Shown piece after piece: positions 40,912 to 48,237 of a DNA stretch of 64,000 nt. Source of the DNA: Erythrobacter fulvus (GTDB lineage: Bacteria; Pseudomonadota; Alphaproteobacteria; Sphingomonadales; Sphingomonadaceae). Under the pieces are notes generated by a model. That model saw only the letters and a list, made by a program, of their open reading frames with translations. It had not been told where the DNA came from and made no database searches. The DNA lies in the NCBI RefSeq assembly GCF_028595285.1, contig NZ_JAQQXQ010000008.1, positions 1 through 64,000 of the forward strand, given 5' to 3'. Each line of letters opens with the position of its first letter. The stretch's first letter is position 1. A program made the translations under genes and the position numbers.

Positions 40912-41355
40912 TTATGGCGGCGAAACTGAACCGTCGGTGACCAGCGAGATCGAGGTGAAGCCGGCCCGACCCAACTCGCCCATCACCGCCATTACCCGGC
41001 CATAATCCAGGCTGCGATCGCCGCGCAGCACGATCAGCGGCGGCTCACCCCCGCGATCAAGCGCTTCGAGCGCTTCGGGCAGACCGCCTGCGGAAACTGC
41101 CTCGTTCTCGATATAGATGACGCCCGCACGGTCGATCGAAATGGTTACCTGATCGGGCTGTTCCTCAACCGGCGCGGCACGGCTTTCGGGAAGCTCCACC
41201 GGCACGCCGACCGCAGGCAAGGTTACCGTCACCATGAAGATGATCAGCAGCACCAGCATCACGTCCACCAAAGGCGTAACGTTGATTTCGGCCATCGCCG
41301 CGCGGCGCGTGCGCTTGCCACGGCGACGGGATGCAGAGGCGATCCCCATCCCCAT
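40912..41355 (-). CDS. tolR: Tol-Pal protein TolR (ExbD family)
   Basis: This 147-residue protein starts with a basic cytoplasmic segment, then a single membrane helix with the conserved aspartate in INVTPLVDVMLVLLIIFMVT. The periplasmic domain (LPEALEALDRGGEPPLIVLR) follows. With TolQ it forms the proton-driven motor that energises TolA. Its start overlaps the tolQ stop by one base. Confidence 0.95.
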   Translation of the reverse strand: MGMGIASASRRRGKRTRRAAMAEINVTPLVDVMLVLLIIFMVTVTLPAVGVPVELPESRAAPVEEQPDQVTISIDRAGVIYIENEAVSAGGLPEALEALDRGGEPPLIVLRGDRSLDYGRVMAVMGELGRAGFTSISLVTDGSVSPP

Positions 41356-42056
41356 CAGACGCGGTCCAGTTCGCGGCTGAGCCCGGCGTGAACCTTGTCG
41401 GCGAACCGTTGCAGCTTGGCCTCGTACTGGTTCACCAGCCCTGAGAAGCGGTTATAGGCGATCACCGCCGGAATCGCGGCAAACAGGCCGATCGCGGTGG
41501 CGAAGAGCGCCTCTGCAATGCCCGGGGCAACCACGGCCAGAGACGCGCTCTGCTGCGCGCCGATCTGAAAAAAGCTGTTCATGATCCCCCAAACGGTGCC
41601 GAACAGGCCGACGAAAGGCGCGACCGAGCCGACCGTGGCGAGGAAATTGAGCCGCCCGGCGAGGTCGTCAGCCTCCTCGGCAACCTGGCTTTCCATCGCA
41701 GCACCGATCCGCTGGCGGGCAGCGTCGCGATCGACCGGCTGCTTGGCGGTGGATTTCTTCCACTCGTCCAGCCCCGCGCCAACGACCCGCGCAGCGGGAA
41801 TCTCGCGGCGCTGCTGCTTACCGACCAGGCTTTGAGTGTTGGGCTCTTCCCAAAAAGCGCCCTCATATTCGCGCGATGCCTTGTCGAGCTTCCCAAGCCG
41901 CAGGGAGAAGGAAACGATGATCATCCACACCCAGATGCTCGCAAGGATAAGACCCACCATCACCGCCTGAACGATGATATCGGCCTGCAGGAAGAGATCG
42001 ACCGGGTTGAGCCGGGTTGGCGCAGGAGCGGCGGCGCTAAGCAGGGCGAGCGTCAC
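41355..42056 (-). CDS. tolQ: Tol-Pal protein TolQ (MotA/ExbB family)
   Basis: This 233-residue membrane protein has three helices: DIIVQAVMVGLILASIWVWM, then ATVGSVAPFVGLFGTVWGIM and ALFATAIGLFAAIPAVIAYN. The last two are the conserved proton-channel helices of the MotA/TolQ/ExbB family. It forms the motor of the Tol-Pal system with TolR. It lies seven bases downstream of ybgC. Confidence 0.96.
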   Translation of the reverse strand: MTLALLSAAAPAPTRLNPVDLFLQADIIVQAVMVGLILASIWVWMIIVSFSLRLGKLDKASREYEGAFWEEPNTQSLVGKQQRREIPAARVVGAGLDEWKKSTAKQPVDRDAARQRIGAAMESQVAEEADDLAGRLNFLATVGSVAPFVGLFGTVWGIMNSFFQIGAQQSASLAVVAPGIAEALFATAIGLFAAIPAVIAYNRFSGLVNQYEAKLQRFADKVHAGLSRELDRV

Positions 42057-42063
42057 GTGTCTA

Positions 42064-42510
42064 TCAATCCTCGTTCATGAAAGTCTGGAAGGCAGCGCGC
42101 CATTCGGCAGGCTGGCGGCGCGGGCGGCCGTCAAGAGTGATGAAACCGACGCGAAGCTGCGCCTCGCACAGCACATCCTCGCCCCGCCGCGCGATCTGGT
42201 GCATCCGGCACGAGGCAGCGCCGAGTTCGGTGCAGCGGGTTTCGATCACCACATCGTCGTCCAGCTTGGCCGGGCGCAGGTAGCGGAGGTTCACCTCAGA
42301 CAGCGCATAGGCGCCCTCGCCGCTTTCGATCGCGTCGCGCTGGTCGATCCCGAGCAGGCGCAGCAGGTCAGAGCGCGCACGTTCGAACCAGCGCAGGTAA
42401 TTGGCGTGATAGGTGATCCCCGACAGATCGGTGTCCTCGTAATAGACGCGCACGGCATAAAGATGCCGCGCACCATCGATCACGCCGTCGGGAGGATTGG
42501 GAGAGATCAT
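42064..42510 (-). CDS. ybgC: Acyl-CoA thioesterase YbgC of the Tol-Pal operon
   Basis: This 148-residue hotdog-fold thioesterase has the active-site block YYEDTDLSGITYHANYLRWF, where the aspartate is catalytic. YbgC hydrolyses acyl-CoA thioesters and is the usual first gene of tol-pal operons. ATG 42510 is chosen because the conserved protein begins there and GGGAGAG precedes it. Upstream, 42511-42724 is gene-free and must hold the operon promoter. Confidence 0.92.
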   Translation of the reverse strand: MISPNPPDGVIDGARHLYAVRVYYEDTDLSGITYHANYLRWFERARSDLLRLLGIDQRDAIESGEGAYALSEVNLRYLRPAKLDDDVVIETRCTELGAASCRMHQIARRGEDVLCEAQLRVGFITLDGRPRRQPAEWRAAFQTFMNED

Positions 42511-42724
42511 CACGCGCCACCTAGCGCAGCAGGGAATCGCTGCAAAGGCGGGTCTTGCGATTTGTCGATGAATGGCGGTGGAACGAGTCCCGTCAGCGAT
42601 CAACGCCGCGCGATCATCGGTCGCAAAGCGACCACAAAGGCGCCAAAGAGTTCAGGCGCCCGCCCGCAGCGACGCGGCCGTCGGGCCGTGTGAGCGAGGA
42701 AAATGCAGCCCGGACGGGCTTGCA

Positions 42725-43102
42725 TTACACAGAAATCATACGCCCGAGGGGCTGGCCGCCGAAGATATGCACGTGCAAGTGCGGCACTTCCTGCCCGCCA
42801 TGCGCGCCGATATTGGCGAGCAGGCGATAGCCGGGTTCGACAAGGCCCTTGCGTCTCGCGACTTCGCCCACCGCGCGCACGAACCCGCCGATCTCCGCAT
42901 CTGAGGCCTTGGCCGAGAAATCGTCCCAGCTGACATAACGCCCCTTGGGCACCACCAGCGTGTGGATTTCGGCTTGCGGATTGATATCCTCGAAGGCGAA
43001 GGCCCATTCGTCCTCATAGACCTTTTTCGACGGGATTTCCCCCCGCAGGATCTTCGCGAAGATGTTGGCGTCGTCGTAGGGCAGGGTCGGGTCGATCGGC
43101 AT
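42725..43102 (-). CDS. Histidine-triad (HIT/HINT) nucleotide-binding protein
   Basis: This 125-residue protein carries the histidine triad HLHVHIFGG near its C-terminus and FEDINPQAEIHTLVVPKG earlier. HINT proteins hydrolyse nucleoside phosphoramidates and AMP-lysine-type bonds. It overlaps the stop of hisE by one base, and this hisE-HIT pair is common in alphaproteobacteria. A role in clearing nucleotide by-products of the pathway is only inferred. Confidence 0.93.
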   Translation of the reverse strand: MPIDPTLPYDDANIFAKILRGEIPSKKVYEDEWAFAFEDINPQAEIHTLVVPKGRYVSWDDFSAKASDAEIGGFVRAVGEVARRKGLVEPGYRLLANIGAHGGQEVPHLHVHIFGGQPLGRMISV

Positions 43103-43416
43103 TATTCGCTCCGTGATGCTTTTTCGGCGAGACCGGACAGCCCCTCGCGCCGGTCCAATTCGGCCAGCACCTGTTCGAGCCGCACCCCCTTTTCGGCGAG
43201 CAGCACGATGAGGTGGAACAGCACGTCCGCCGCCTCGCCCACCAGTTCGGCTTCGTCGCCCGCGAGCGCGGCGATTACCGCCTCGGTCGCTTCCTCGCCG
43301 AACTTCTGAGCGATCTTGTTCAGCCCCTTGGCATGGAGCTTTGCGACATAGCTTTCCTCCGGCGAAGCGGTGAGGCGCTGGGCGATGGTCGCTTCGAGGC
43401 GGAAAAGGGTGTCCAT
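43102..43416 (-). CDS. hisE: Phosphoribosyl-ATP diphosphatase HisE
   Basis: This 104-residue enzyme removes pyrophosphate from phosphoribosyl-ATP, the second step of histidine synthesis. The MazG-like helical motif NKIAQKFGEEATEAVIAAL and a following EAADVLFHLIVLLAE carry the metal-binding acidic residues. ATG 43416 is chosen; the frame continues upstream to 43434 into hisF without support. It is separate from HisI, as usual in this group. Confidence 0.94.
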   Translation of the reverse strand: MDTLFRLEATIAQRLTASPEESYVAKLHAKGLNKIAQKFGEEATEAVIAALAGDEAELVGEAADVLFHLIVLLAEKGVRLEQVLAELDRREGLSGLAEKASRSE

Positions 43417-43430
43417 GGCGCTTCTTTCGG

Positions 43431-44195
43431 TCAAACCCCGCGCGCGGGCAAGCCCGCCGCCCTTAGCGCCGCGTGGGCCTCGGCGATGGTGTGGTGGCCG
43501 AAATGGAAAATGCTGGCGGCGAGCACCGCGCTGGCGTGGCCCTTTGTCACGCCGTCAACGAGGTGTTCGAGGCTCCCCACCCCGCCGCTGGCGATCACCG
43601 GCACGCTGACAGAATCGGCAATCTCGCGGGTGAGATCGAGGTCATAGCCAGCTCGCGTCCCGTCCCCGTCCATCGACGTGACGAGCAATTCGCCTGCGCC
43701 GAGGTCTGCCACCTTGCGGGCATACTCCACCGCATCAATCCCGGTCGGCTTGCGCCCGCCATGGGTGAAGATTTCCCAGTTCCCGCGCGGTGTGCGACGC
43801 GCATCGACGCTGGCGACCACGCACTGGCTGCCGAACCGTTCCGCGATTTCGCCCACCAGTTCGGGCCGGGCGACCGCGGCGGAATTGACCGCGACCTTGT
43901 CCGCGCCTGCCAGCAGCAGCGCGCGAGCATCCTCAGGCGAGCGCACCCCGCCACCGACGGTGAGTGGCATGAAGCACACCTCTGCCGTGCGCCGCACCAT
44001 GTCGAGCAGCGTCCCGCGCCCTTCGTGGCTGGCGGAAATGTCGAGAAAGCACAGCTCGTCCGCCCCCGCTTCGTCATAGGCGCGCGCCTGCTCGACCGGA
44101 TCGCCTGCGTCCTTGAGATCGACGAAATTGACGCCCTTGACCACACGGCCATCTGCGACGTCGAGGCAGGGAATGACTCGGATGCGGACGGTCAT
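43431..44195 (-). CDS. hisF: Imidazole glycerol phosphate synthase subunit HisF
   Basis: This 254-residue TIM barrel is the cyclase subunit of the enzyme that makes imidazole glycerol phosphate and [23 protein letters not shown] at the start holds the catalytic aspartate, and the phosphate-binding loops [11 protein letters not shown] and VIASGGVGS are intact. It works with HisH encoded nearby. Its ATG overlaps the hisA stop codon by four bases. Confidence 0.96.
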   Translation of the reverse strand: MTVRIRVIPCLDVADGRVVKGVNFVDLKDAGDPVEQARAYDEAGADELCFLDISASHEGRGTLLDMVRRTAEVCFMPLTVGGGVRSPEDARALLLAGADKVAVNSAAVARPELVGEIAERFGSQCVVASVDARRTPRGNWEIFTHGGRKPTGIDAVEYARKVADLGAGELLVTSMDGDGTRAGYDLDLTREIADSVSVPVIASGGVGSLEHLVDGVTKGHASAVLAASIFHFGHHTIAEAHAALRAAGLPARGV

Positions 44196-44923
44196 GCTGC
44201 CCGCGCGCCCATCGCAATCGCCGCAGCCAGATCGAGCCGCCCTTCGTAGAGCGCGCGGCCCGTGATCACACCTTCGATCCCTTCATGCGCGTGGAGCGCA
44301 AGGATGTGGATGTCGTCCAGCCCCTTCACCCCGCCGCTGGCGATCACCGGAATATCGACCCGGCGGGCTAGGTCCACGGTCGCCTCGATGTTGACGCCCT
44401 TGAGCAGGCCATCTCTGCCGATATCGGTGAACAGAAGCGAGGCCACGCCTGCATCCTCGAACCGGCGGGCGAGGTCGGTGACAGGCACGTTGGAGACCTC
44501 CGCCCAGCCCTCGGTCGCCACCATGCCGTCCTTGGCGTCGACCGCGACGACGATGCCGCCTTCCCATTCTCGCGCCATCTCACGCACGAAATCGGGGTTC
44601 TTGAGGGCCGAAGAGCCCATCACCACCCGCGCCACGCCGAGATTGAACCAGCCTTCAACCGCCTTGGCATCGCGGATACCACCGCCCAATTGCACATAGC
44701 CCGGGAAGGCCGCGACAATCGCTTCCACTGCCGCGCGGTTGCGGCTTTCGCCGGCAAAGCTGCCGTCGAGATCGACAACGTGGAGATGCTCGGCCCCGGC
44801 GTCCGCAAAGATCATCGCCTGTGCGGCGGGATCATCGCCGTAGATCGTGGCGCGGTCCATATCGCCTTCGGCAAGGCGGACGACCTGGCCGCCCTTGAGG
44901 TCGATCGCAGGAAATACAATCAC
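44192..44923 (-). CDS. hisA: Phosphoribosylformimino-AICAR-P isomerase HisA
   Basis: This 243-residue TIM-barrel enzyme opens the ring of ProFAR to PRFAR in histidine synthesis. [16 protein letters not shown] at the start contains the catalytic aspartate, with phosphate loops [11 protein letters not shown] and [12 protein letters not shown] 44923 is the preferred start because it overlaps the hisH stop (GTGA) and gives the canonical N-terminus; a GTG three codons upstream is the alternative. Confidence 0.95.
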   Translation of the reverse strand: MIVFPAIDLKGGQVVRLAEGDMDRATIYGDDPAAQAMIFADAGAEHLHVVDLDGSFAGESRNRAAVEAIVAAFPGYVQLGGGIRDAKAVEGWFNLGVARVVMGSSALKNPDFVREMAREWEGGIVVAVDAKDGMVATEGWAEVSNVPVTDLARRFEDAGVASLLFTDIGRDGLLKGVNIEATVDLARRVDIPVIASGGVKGLDDIHILALHAHEGIEGVITGRALYEGRLDLAAAIAMGARAA

Positions 44924-45546
44924 GGATACCACTCCAGAAAGCGCCGGAGCGTCGCCAGACCGTAAGACTGGCTCTTTTCCGGGTGAAACTGCACACCGAG
45001 GATGTTGCCCTTTGCCACGGCGGCCACCAGCCCCTCGCCGTGATCGGTCATCGCGGCGACAGCGTGTCCGTCACTGGCGGCGAAGTGATAGGAGTGGAGG
45101 AAATAGGCCTCGCCCTCCTCAATGACCGGATGATCCTTCGCATGGGGCAGCACCGCGACGTCATTCCAGCCCATGTGGGGCACCTTGATCGCCGGGTCGC
45201 TCGGCTCGATCAGCCGCACCTCTCCCGCGATCCAGCCGAGTCCAGGGGTGGTGCCGTGCTCCAACCCGCGATCTGCCAGCAGCTGCATCCCTACGCAGAT
45301 GCCGAGGAACGGCGCACCGCCGACTTGCACCCGCTCGGTCATCGCCTCGATCATGTGCGGCACCGCGCGCAACCCTTCGGCGCAGGCCTTGAAACTGCCG
45401 ACACCGGGCAGCACGATCCGGTCGGCCGCGCGCACCACGTAGGGATCGGCGGTGACGGTCACTTCCGCTCCCGCCGCCTTCAGCGCATTATGCACCGAGT
45501 GGAGGTTGCCTGCGCCGTAATCGACCAAGGCAACAACCTCAGCCAT
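44920..45546 (-). CDS. hisH: Imidazole glycerol phosphate synthase subunit HisH
   Basis: This 208-residue class I glutamine amidotransferase supplies ammonia to HisF. The nucleophile cysteine is in FLGICVGMQLLADRG and the histidine-glutamate pair in GVQFHPEKSQ. It overlaps hisA downstream and the YciI-like gene upstream by a few bases, so translation is coupled across the operon. Confidence 0.95.
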   Translation of the reverse strand: MAEVVALVDYGAGNLHSVHNALKAAGAEVTVTADPYVVRAADRIVLPGVGSFKACAEGLRAVPHMIEAMTERVQVGGAPFLGICVGMQLLADRGLEHGTTPGLGWIAGEVRLIEPSDPAIKVPHMGWNDVAVLPHAKDHPVIEEGEAYFLHSYHFAASDGHAVAAMTDHGEGLVAAVAKGNILGVQFHPEKSQSYGLATLRRFLEWYP

Positions 45547-45835
45547 TGAATGCCTCCAGCCCCGGGAAGGCCATGCGCGGAATCCATTCGGTAATGGCCA
45601 GATCGGCCAGCCCGTGCATGATGAACGGGTCGCTCGCCAGCATCCTCTCTGCCTCGGCGCGGCTGCCGGCCTTCACGAAGATCAGGCCGCCGTCGCGTGG
45701 CTCGCGCGGGCCCCAGGCGATGAAATGCCCCGCCTCGTGTCCCGCCTTCAGCCACGCCAGATGATCGGCCAACACCGCGTCGATCCGTTCGATCGGCACG
45801 GAATACGTCAATGAGGCAATAAAGATGCTAGCCAC
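45539..45835 (-). CDS. YciI-family protein within the his operon
   Basis: This 98-residue protein has the YciI/YCII dimeric alpha/beta-barrel fold: [19 protein letters not shown], then [19 protein letters not shown]. The conserved His and Asp (HLAWL and DPF) form the presumed active site of the family. GTG 45835 overlaps the end of hisB, and its own end overlaps hisH. Such a gene lies between hisB and hisH in several alphaproteobacteria; the reaction is not established. Confidence 0.85.
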   Translation of the reverse strand: MASIFIASLTYSVPIERIDAVLADHLAWLKAGHEAGHFIAWGPREPRDGGLIFVKAGSRAEAERMLASDPFIMHGLADLAITEWIPRMAFPGLEAFNG

Positions 45836-46436
45836 CGAGCTGGCCTTTCGTCGACGGGATCGCCCCACCCTTTCTCGGGTCGCGCTCCACCGCCTGCCGC
45901 ATCGCACGGGCAAAGCCCTTATACAGACTTTCACAGATGTGGTGGTTGTTGCTGCCGTAGAGCAGTTCCATGTGCAGCGTGATGCCCGCCGCCTGCGCCA
46001 CCGAATGGAACCAGTGTTCGATCAACTCGGTATCCCATTCACCCAGCTTTTCCTGCGTGAACTTGGCCTTCCACACAAGGAAAGGCCGCCCCGAAATGTC
46101 GAGGGCGACACGGCTGAGCGTCTCGTCCATCGGCGAATAGGCCGCGCCGTAGCGCCCGATCCCGGCCTTGTCGCCCAGCGCCTGCGTGATTGCCTGCCCC
46201 AGCGCGATCGCCGAATCCTCGGTGGTGTGGTGCTGATCGACGTGAAGATCGCCTTCCACCTTCATGGTCACGTCGATCAGCGAATGGCGGCTGAACTGTT
46301 CGACCATGTGATCGAGAAAGCCGATTCCGGTCGACACGTCATAGGTGCCGGTGCCGTCGAGATCGACGTGAATCGCGATGCGCGTTTCGGTGGTGTTGCG
46401 GGTTACCGAGCCGGTGCGGGCGGGGATGTTGGCCAT
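45828..46436 (-). CDS. hisB: Imidazoleglycerol-phosphate dehydratase HisB
   Basis: This 202-residue enzyme carries out the dehydration step to imidazole acetol phosphate. The manganese-binding motifs [31 protein letters not shown] and [16 protein letters not shown] are present. It is the single-function form without a phosphatase domain, and the first gene of the his cluster on this strand. The promoter should lie in the 130 bases shared with the divergent sspB gene. Confidence 0.96.
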   Translation of the reverse strand: MANIPARTGSVTRNTTETRIAIHVDLDGTGTYDVSTGIGFLDHMVEQFSRHSLIDVTMKVEGDLHVDQHHTTEDSAIALGQAITQALGDKAGIGRYGAAYSPMDETLSRVALDISGRPFLVWKAKFTQEKLGEWDTELIEHWFHSVAQAAGITLHMELLYGSNNHHICESLYKGFARAMRQAVERDPRKGGAIPSTKGQLGG

Positions 46437-46566
46437 GTCCCGGCGCTATAGTCCTCTCGCAGGCCAACACAAGCGCCTGCGGCCACGCGCTATCCCCTGC
46501 CAAACGCAGTGGGGAGCGCCGGAAAGGCTTGACCAACCCCGCGCTGCCCGTCACGATTCACCAAGT

Positions 46567-47058
46567 ATGAGCAATGACACGCCCGACAGTCTGATCCCCT
46601 ATGACGAGATCGTGCAGGAAGCCCTGCGCGCGGTGGTCGGCCGGGTGCTGGGCTCGATCGTCAATGGCGGCGGTACGCTGCCCGGGGCGCACCATTTCTA
46701 CATTACTTTCAAGACCGGTGCGCCCGGGGTATCGATTCCCCCTCATCTGCGCGAACGCTTCCCCGACGAGATGACGATCGTGCTGCAGAACAAGTTCTGG
46801 GATCTCGAAGTGGGTGCGCAGGGCTTTTCGGTCAGCCTCACCTTCAACCAGGTGCCGGCCAAGCTGACGATTCCCTTCGCTGCGATCACTGCCTTTGTTG
46901 ATCCTGCGGTCGATTTCGGGCTGCAGTTTCAGGCCGCGGTCGAGCAGCTGGAGCCCGAAGCCCACGAAGACGCCGAAAATGACGGCTCCGATGGTGATGG
47001 CGACGGGGATGGCGATGGCTCGAACGTCGTGAGCGTCGATTTCGGACGCAAGAAATAG
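46567..47058 (+). CDS. sspB: SspB-type ClpXP adaptor
   Basis: This 163-residue protein matches the SspB fold (YDEIVQEALRAVVGRVL, then GAPGVSIPPHLRERFPDEMT and VSLTFNQVPAKLTIPF). SspB hands ssrA-tagged or other substrates to ClpXP protease. A very acidic linker (EDAENDGSDGDGDGDGDG) leads to a short basic tail ending VVSVDFGRKK, which may bind ClpX. It overlaps no neighbour but is only five bases from the next gene. Confidence 0.88.
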   Translation: MSNDTPDSLIPYDEIVQEALRAVVGRVLGSIVNGGGTLPGAHHFYITFKTGAPGVSIPPHLRERFPDEMTIVLQNKFWDLEVGAQGFSVSLTFNQVPAKLTIPFAAITAFVDPAVDFGLQFQAAVEQLEPEAHEDAENDGSDGDGDGDGDGSNVVSVDFGRKK

Positions 47059-47063
47059 ATCCG

Positions 47064-47438
47064 ATGGCGCGGCGCAAGTCACCGGGCAAGCGCAGCGACA
47101 CCGGCGTCTCCGGCACATCGCGCCTGCCTTCGCCCGATCCGGTTACCAACCTCGTCATTGCCGATATCGTGCTGCGCGGCGCGGGCTCGCTGCTGCGCCG
47201 GAAGCTGGAAAAGGGGCTGATCACGGGCCAGCTTGACGGTGACAAGGCGCGGCGCCTGATCGAAGGGCGCGGCATGGTCAGTTCAGTGGCGCTCTGGAGC
47301 GCAAGCAAGCTCGCTACCCGTTCACCTGCGGGCCTTGCTGTGGTGGCAGGCGGTCTCGCAGCAAAGGTGCTGTATGATCGCGGCAAGCGGCTTGAGGCGA
47401 AACGCCGCGCGCGCAAGCACGGCGACAGCGAATCCTGA
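47064..47438 (+). CDS. Conserved protein with hydrophobic segments, unknown function
   Basis: This 124-residue basic protein has a central helical part (LRGAGSLLRRKLEKGLITGQ) and a glycine/alanine-rich hydrophobic stretch near the end (SPAGLAVVAGGLAAKVLYD). ATG 47064 lies five bases after sspB. It may be a small membrane-associated protein. The conserved position near sspB and gmk gives no function. Confidence 0.6.
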   Translation: MARRKSPGKRSDTGVSGTSRLPSPDPVTNLVIADIVLRGAGSLLRRKLEKGLITGQLDGDKARRLIEGRGMVSSVALWSASKLATRSPAGLAVVAGGLAAKVLYDRGKRLEAKRRARKHGDSES

Positions 47439-47480
47439 CCGCCCCTTGATTTGTACGTCAGTGTTGGTGCAACGGGGCCT

Positions 47481-48131
47481 ATGGGCGACAGCACACATAA
47501 TCCTTCCGACACGCTCCAGCGCCGGGGCCTGATGTTCATCCTCTCCTCGCCTTCGGGCGCGGGCAAGACAACGCTGTCGAAAATGCTGCTGGCGAAAGAT
47601 GCGGAGATCAAGCTCTCGGTCTCGGCCACCACCCGCCCGCCGCGTCCGGGCGAAATCGACGGAGTGCATTACCACTTCGTCACGCCCGAGCGCTTTCAGG
47701 CGATGATCGACGAGGACGATTTCTACGAATGGGCCGAGGTATTCGGCCACCGCTACGGCACGCCCAAGGGCATGATCCGTGCCGCGCTGAAGGAAGGGCA
47801 GGACTTCCTGTTCGACATCGACTGGCAGGGCACCCAGCAGCTTTACCAGAAAGACCAGCAGGACGTTGTGCGGGTTTTCATCCTGCCGCCCTCCATCGAC
47901 GAGCTGCACCGCCGCCTGAAGAACCGCGCCACCGACAGTCCCGACGTCATCGCCGCCCGCATGGAGCGCGCCCGGGCCGAAATCAGCCACTGGGACGGCT
48001 ATGACTATGTCATCATCAATGACGACGTGAACCTGTGCTTCGCCAAGGTCTGCGCGATTCTGGAAGCCGAACGGATGAAGCGTGCCCGCCAGACCGGGCT
48101 TATCCCCTTCGTACGCGGGTTGATGCAGTAA
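47481..48131 (+). CDS. gmk: Guanylate kinase
   Basis: This 216-residue enzyme phosphorylates GMP to GDP. The P-loop SSPSGAGKTTLSK and the GMP-binding block LSVSATTRPPRPGEIDGVHY are complete. YDYVIINDDV near the C-terminus matches the family. ATG 47481 is chosen because a normal-length protein begins there; a longer frame to 47451 has no support. A terminator shared with the convergent TonB receptor follows. Confidence 0.95.
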   Translation: MGDSTHNPSDTLQRRGLMFILSSPSGAGKTTLSKMLLAKDAEIKLSVSATTRPPRPGEIDGVHYHFVTPERFQAMIDEDDFYEWAEVFGHRYGTPKGMIRAALKEGQDFLFDIDWQGTQQLYQKDQQDVVRVFILPPSIDELHRRLKNRATDSPDVIAARMERARAEISHWDGYDYVIINDDVNLCFAKVCAILEAERMKRARQTGLIPFVRGLMQ

Positions 48132-48186
48132 CGCGGGCGGTTCGCGCCGCTGCGAAAAGACATGCTTTTCGAGGTGTCGAAAATAA

Positions 48187-48230
48187 AGGAGGGGCGCCGC
48201 GATTGGCGGCACCCCTCCTCCTATTGTTTT
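48187..48230. terminator. Bidirectional terminator between gmk and the TonB receptor
   Basis: AGGAGGGGCGCCGC pairs with GGCGGCACCCCTCCT across a short GATT loop, with one unpaired base on one side. A T-rich run follows on the plus strand and A-rich sequence precedes on the other, so it can stop both convergent genes. Confidence 0.85.
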
Positions 48231-48237
48231 CGTCAGA

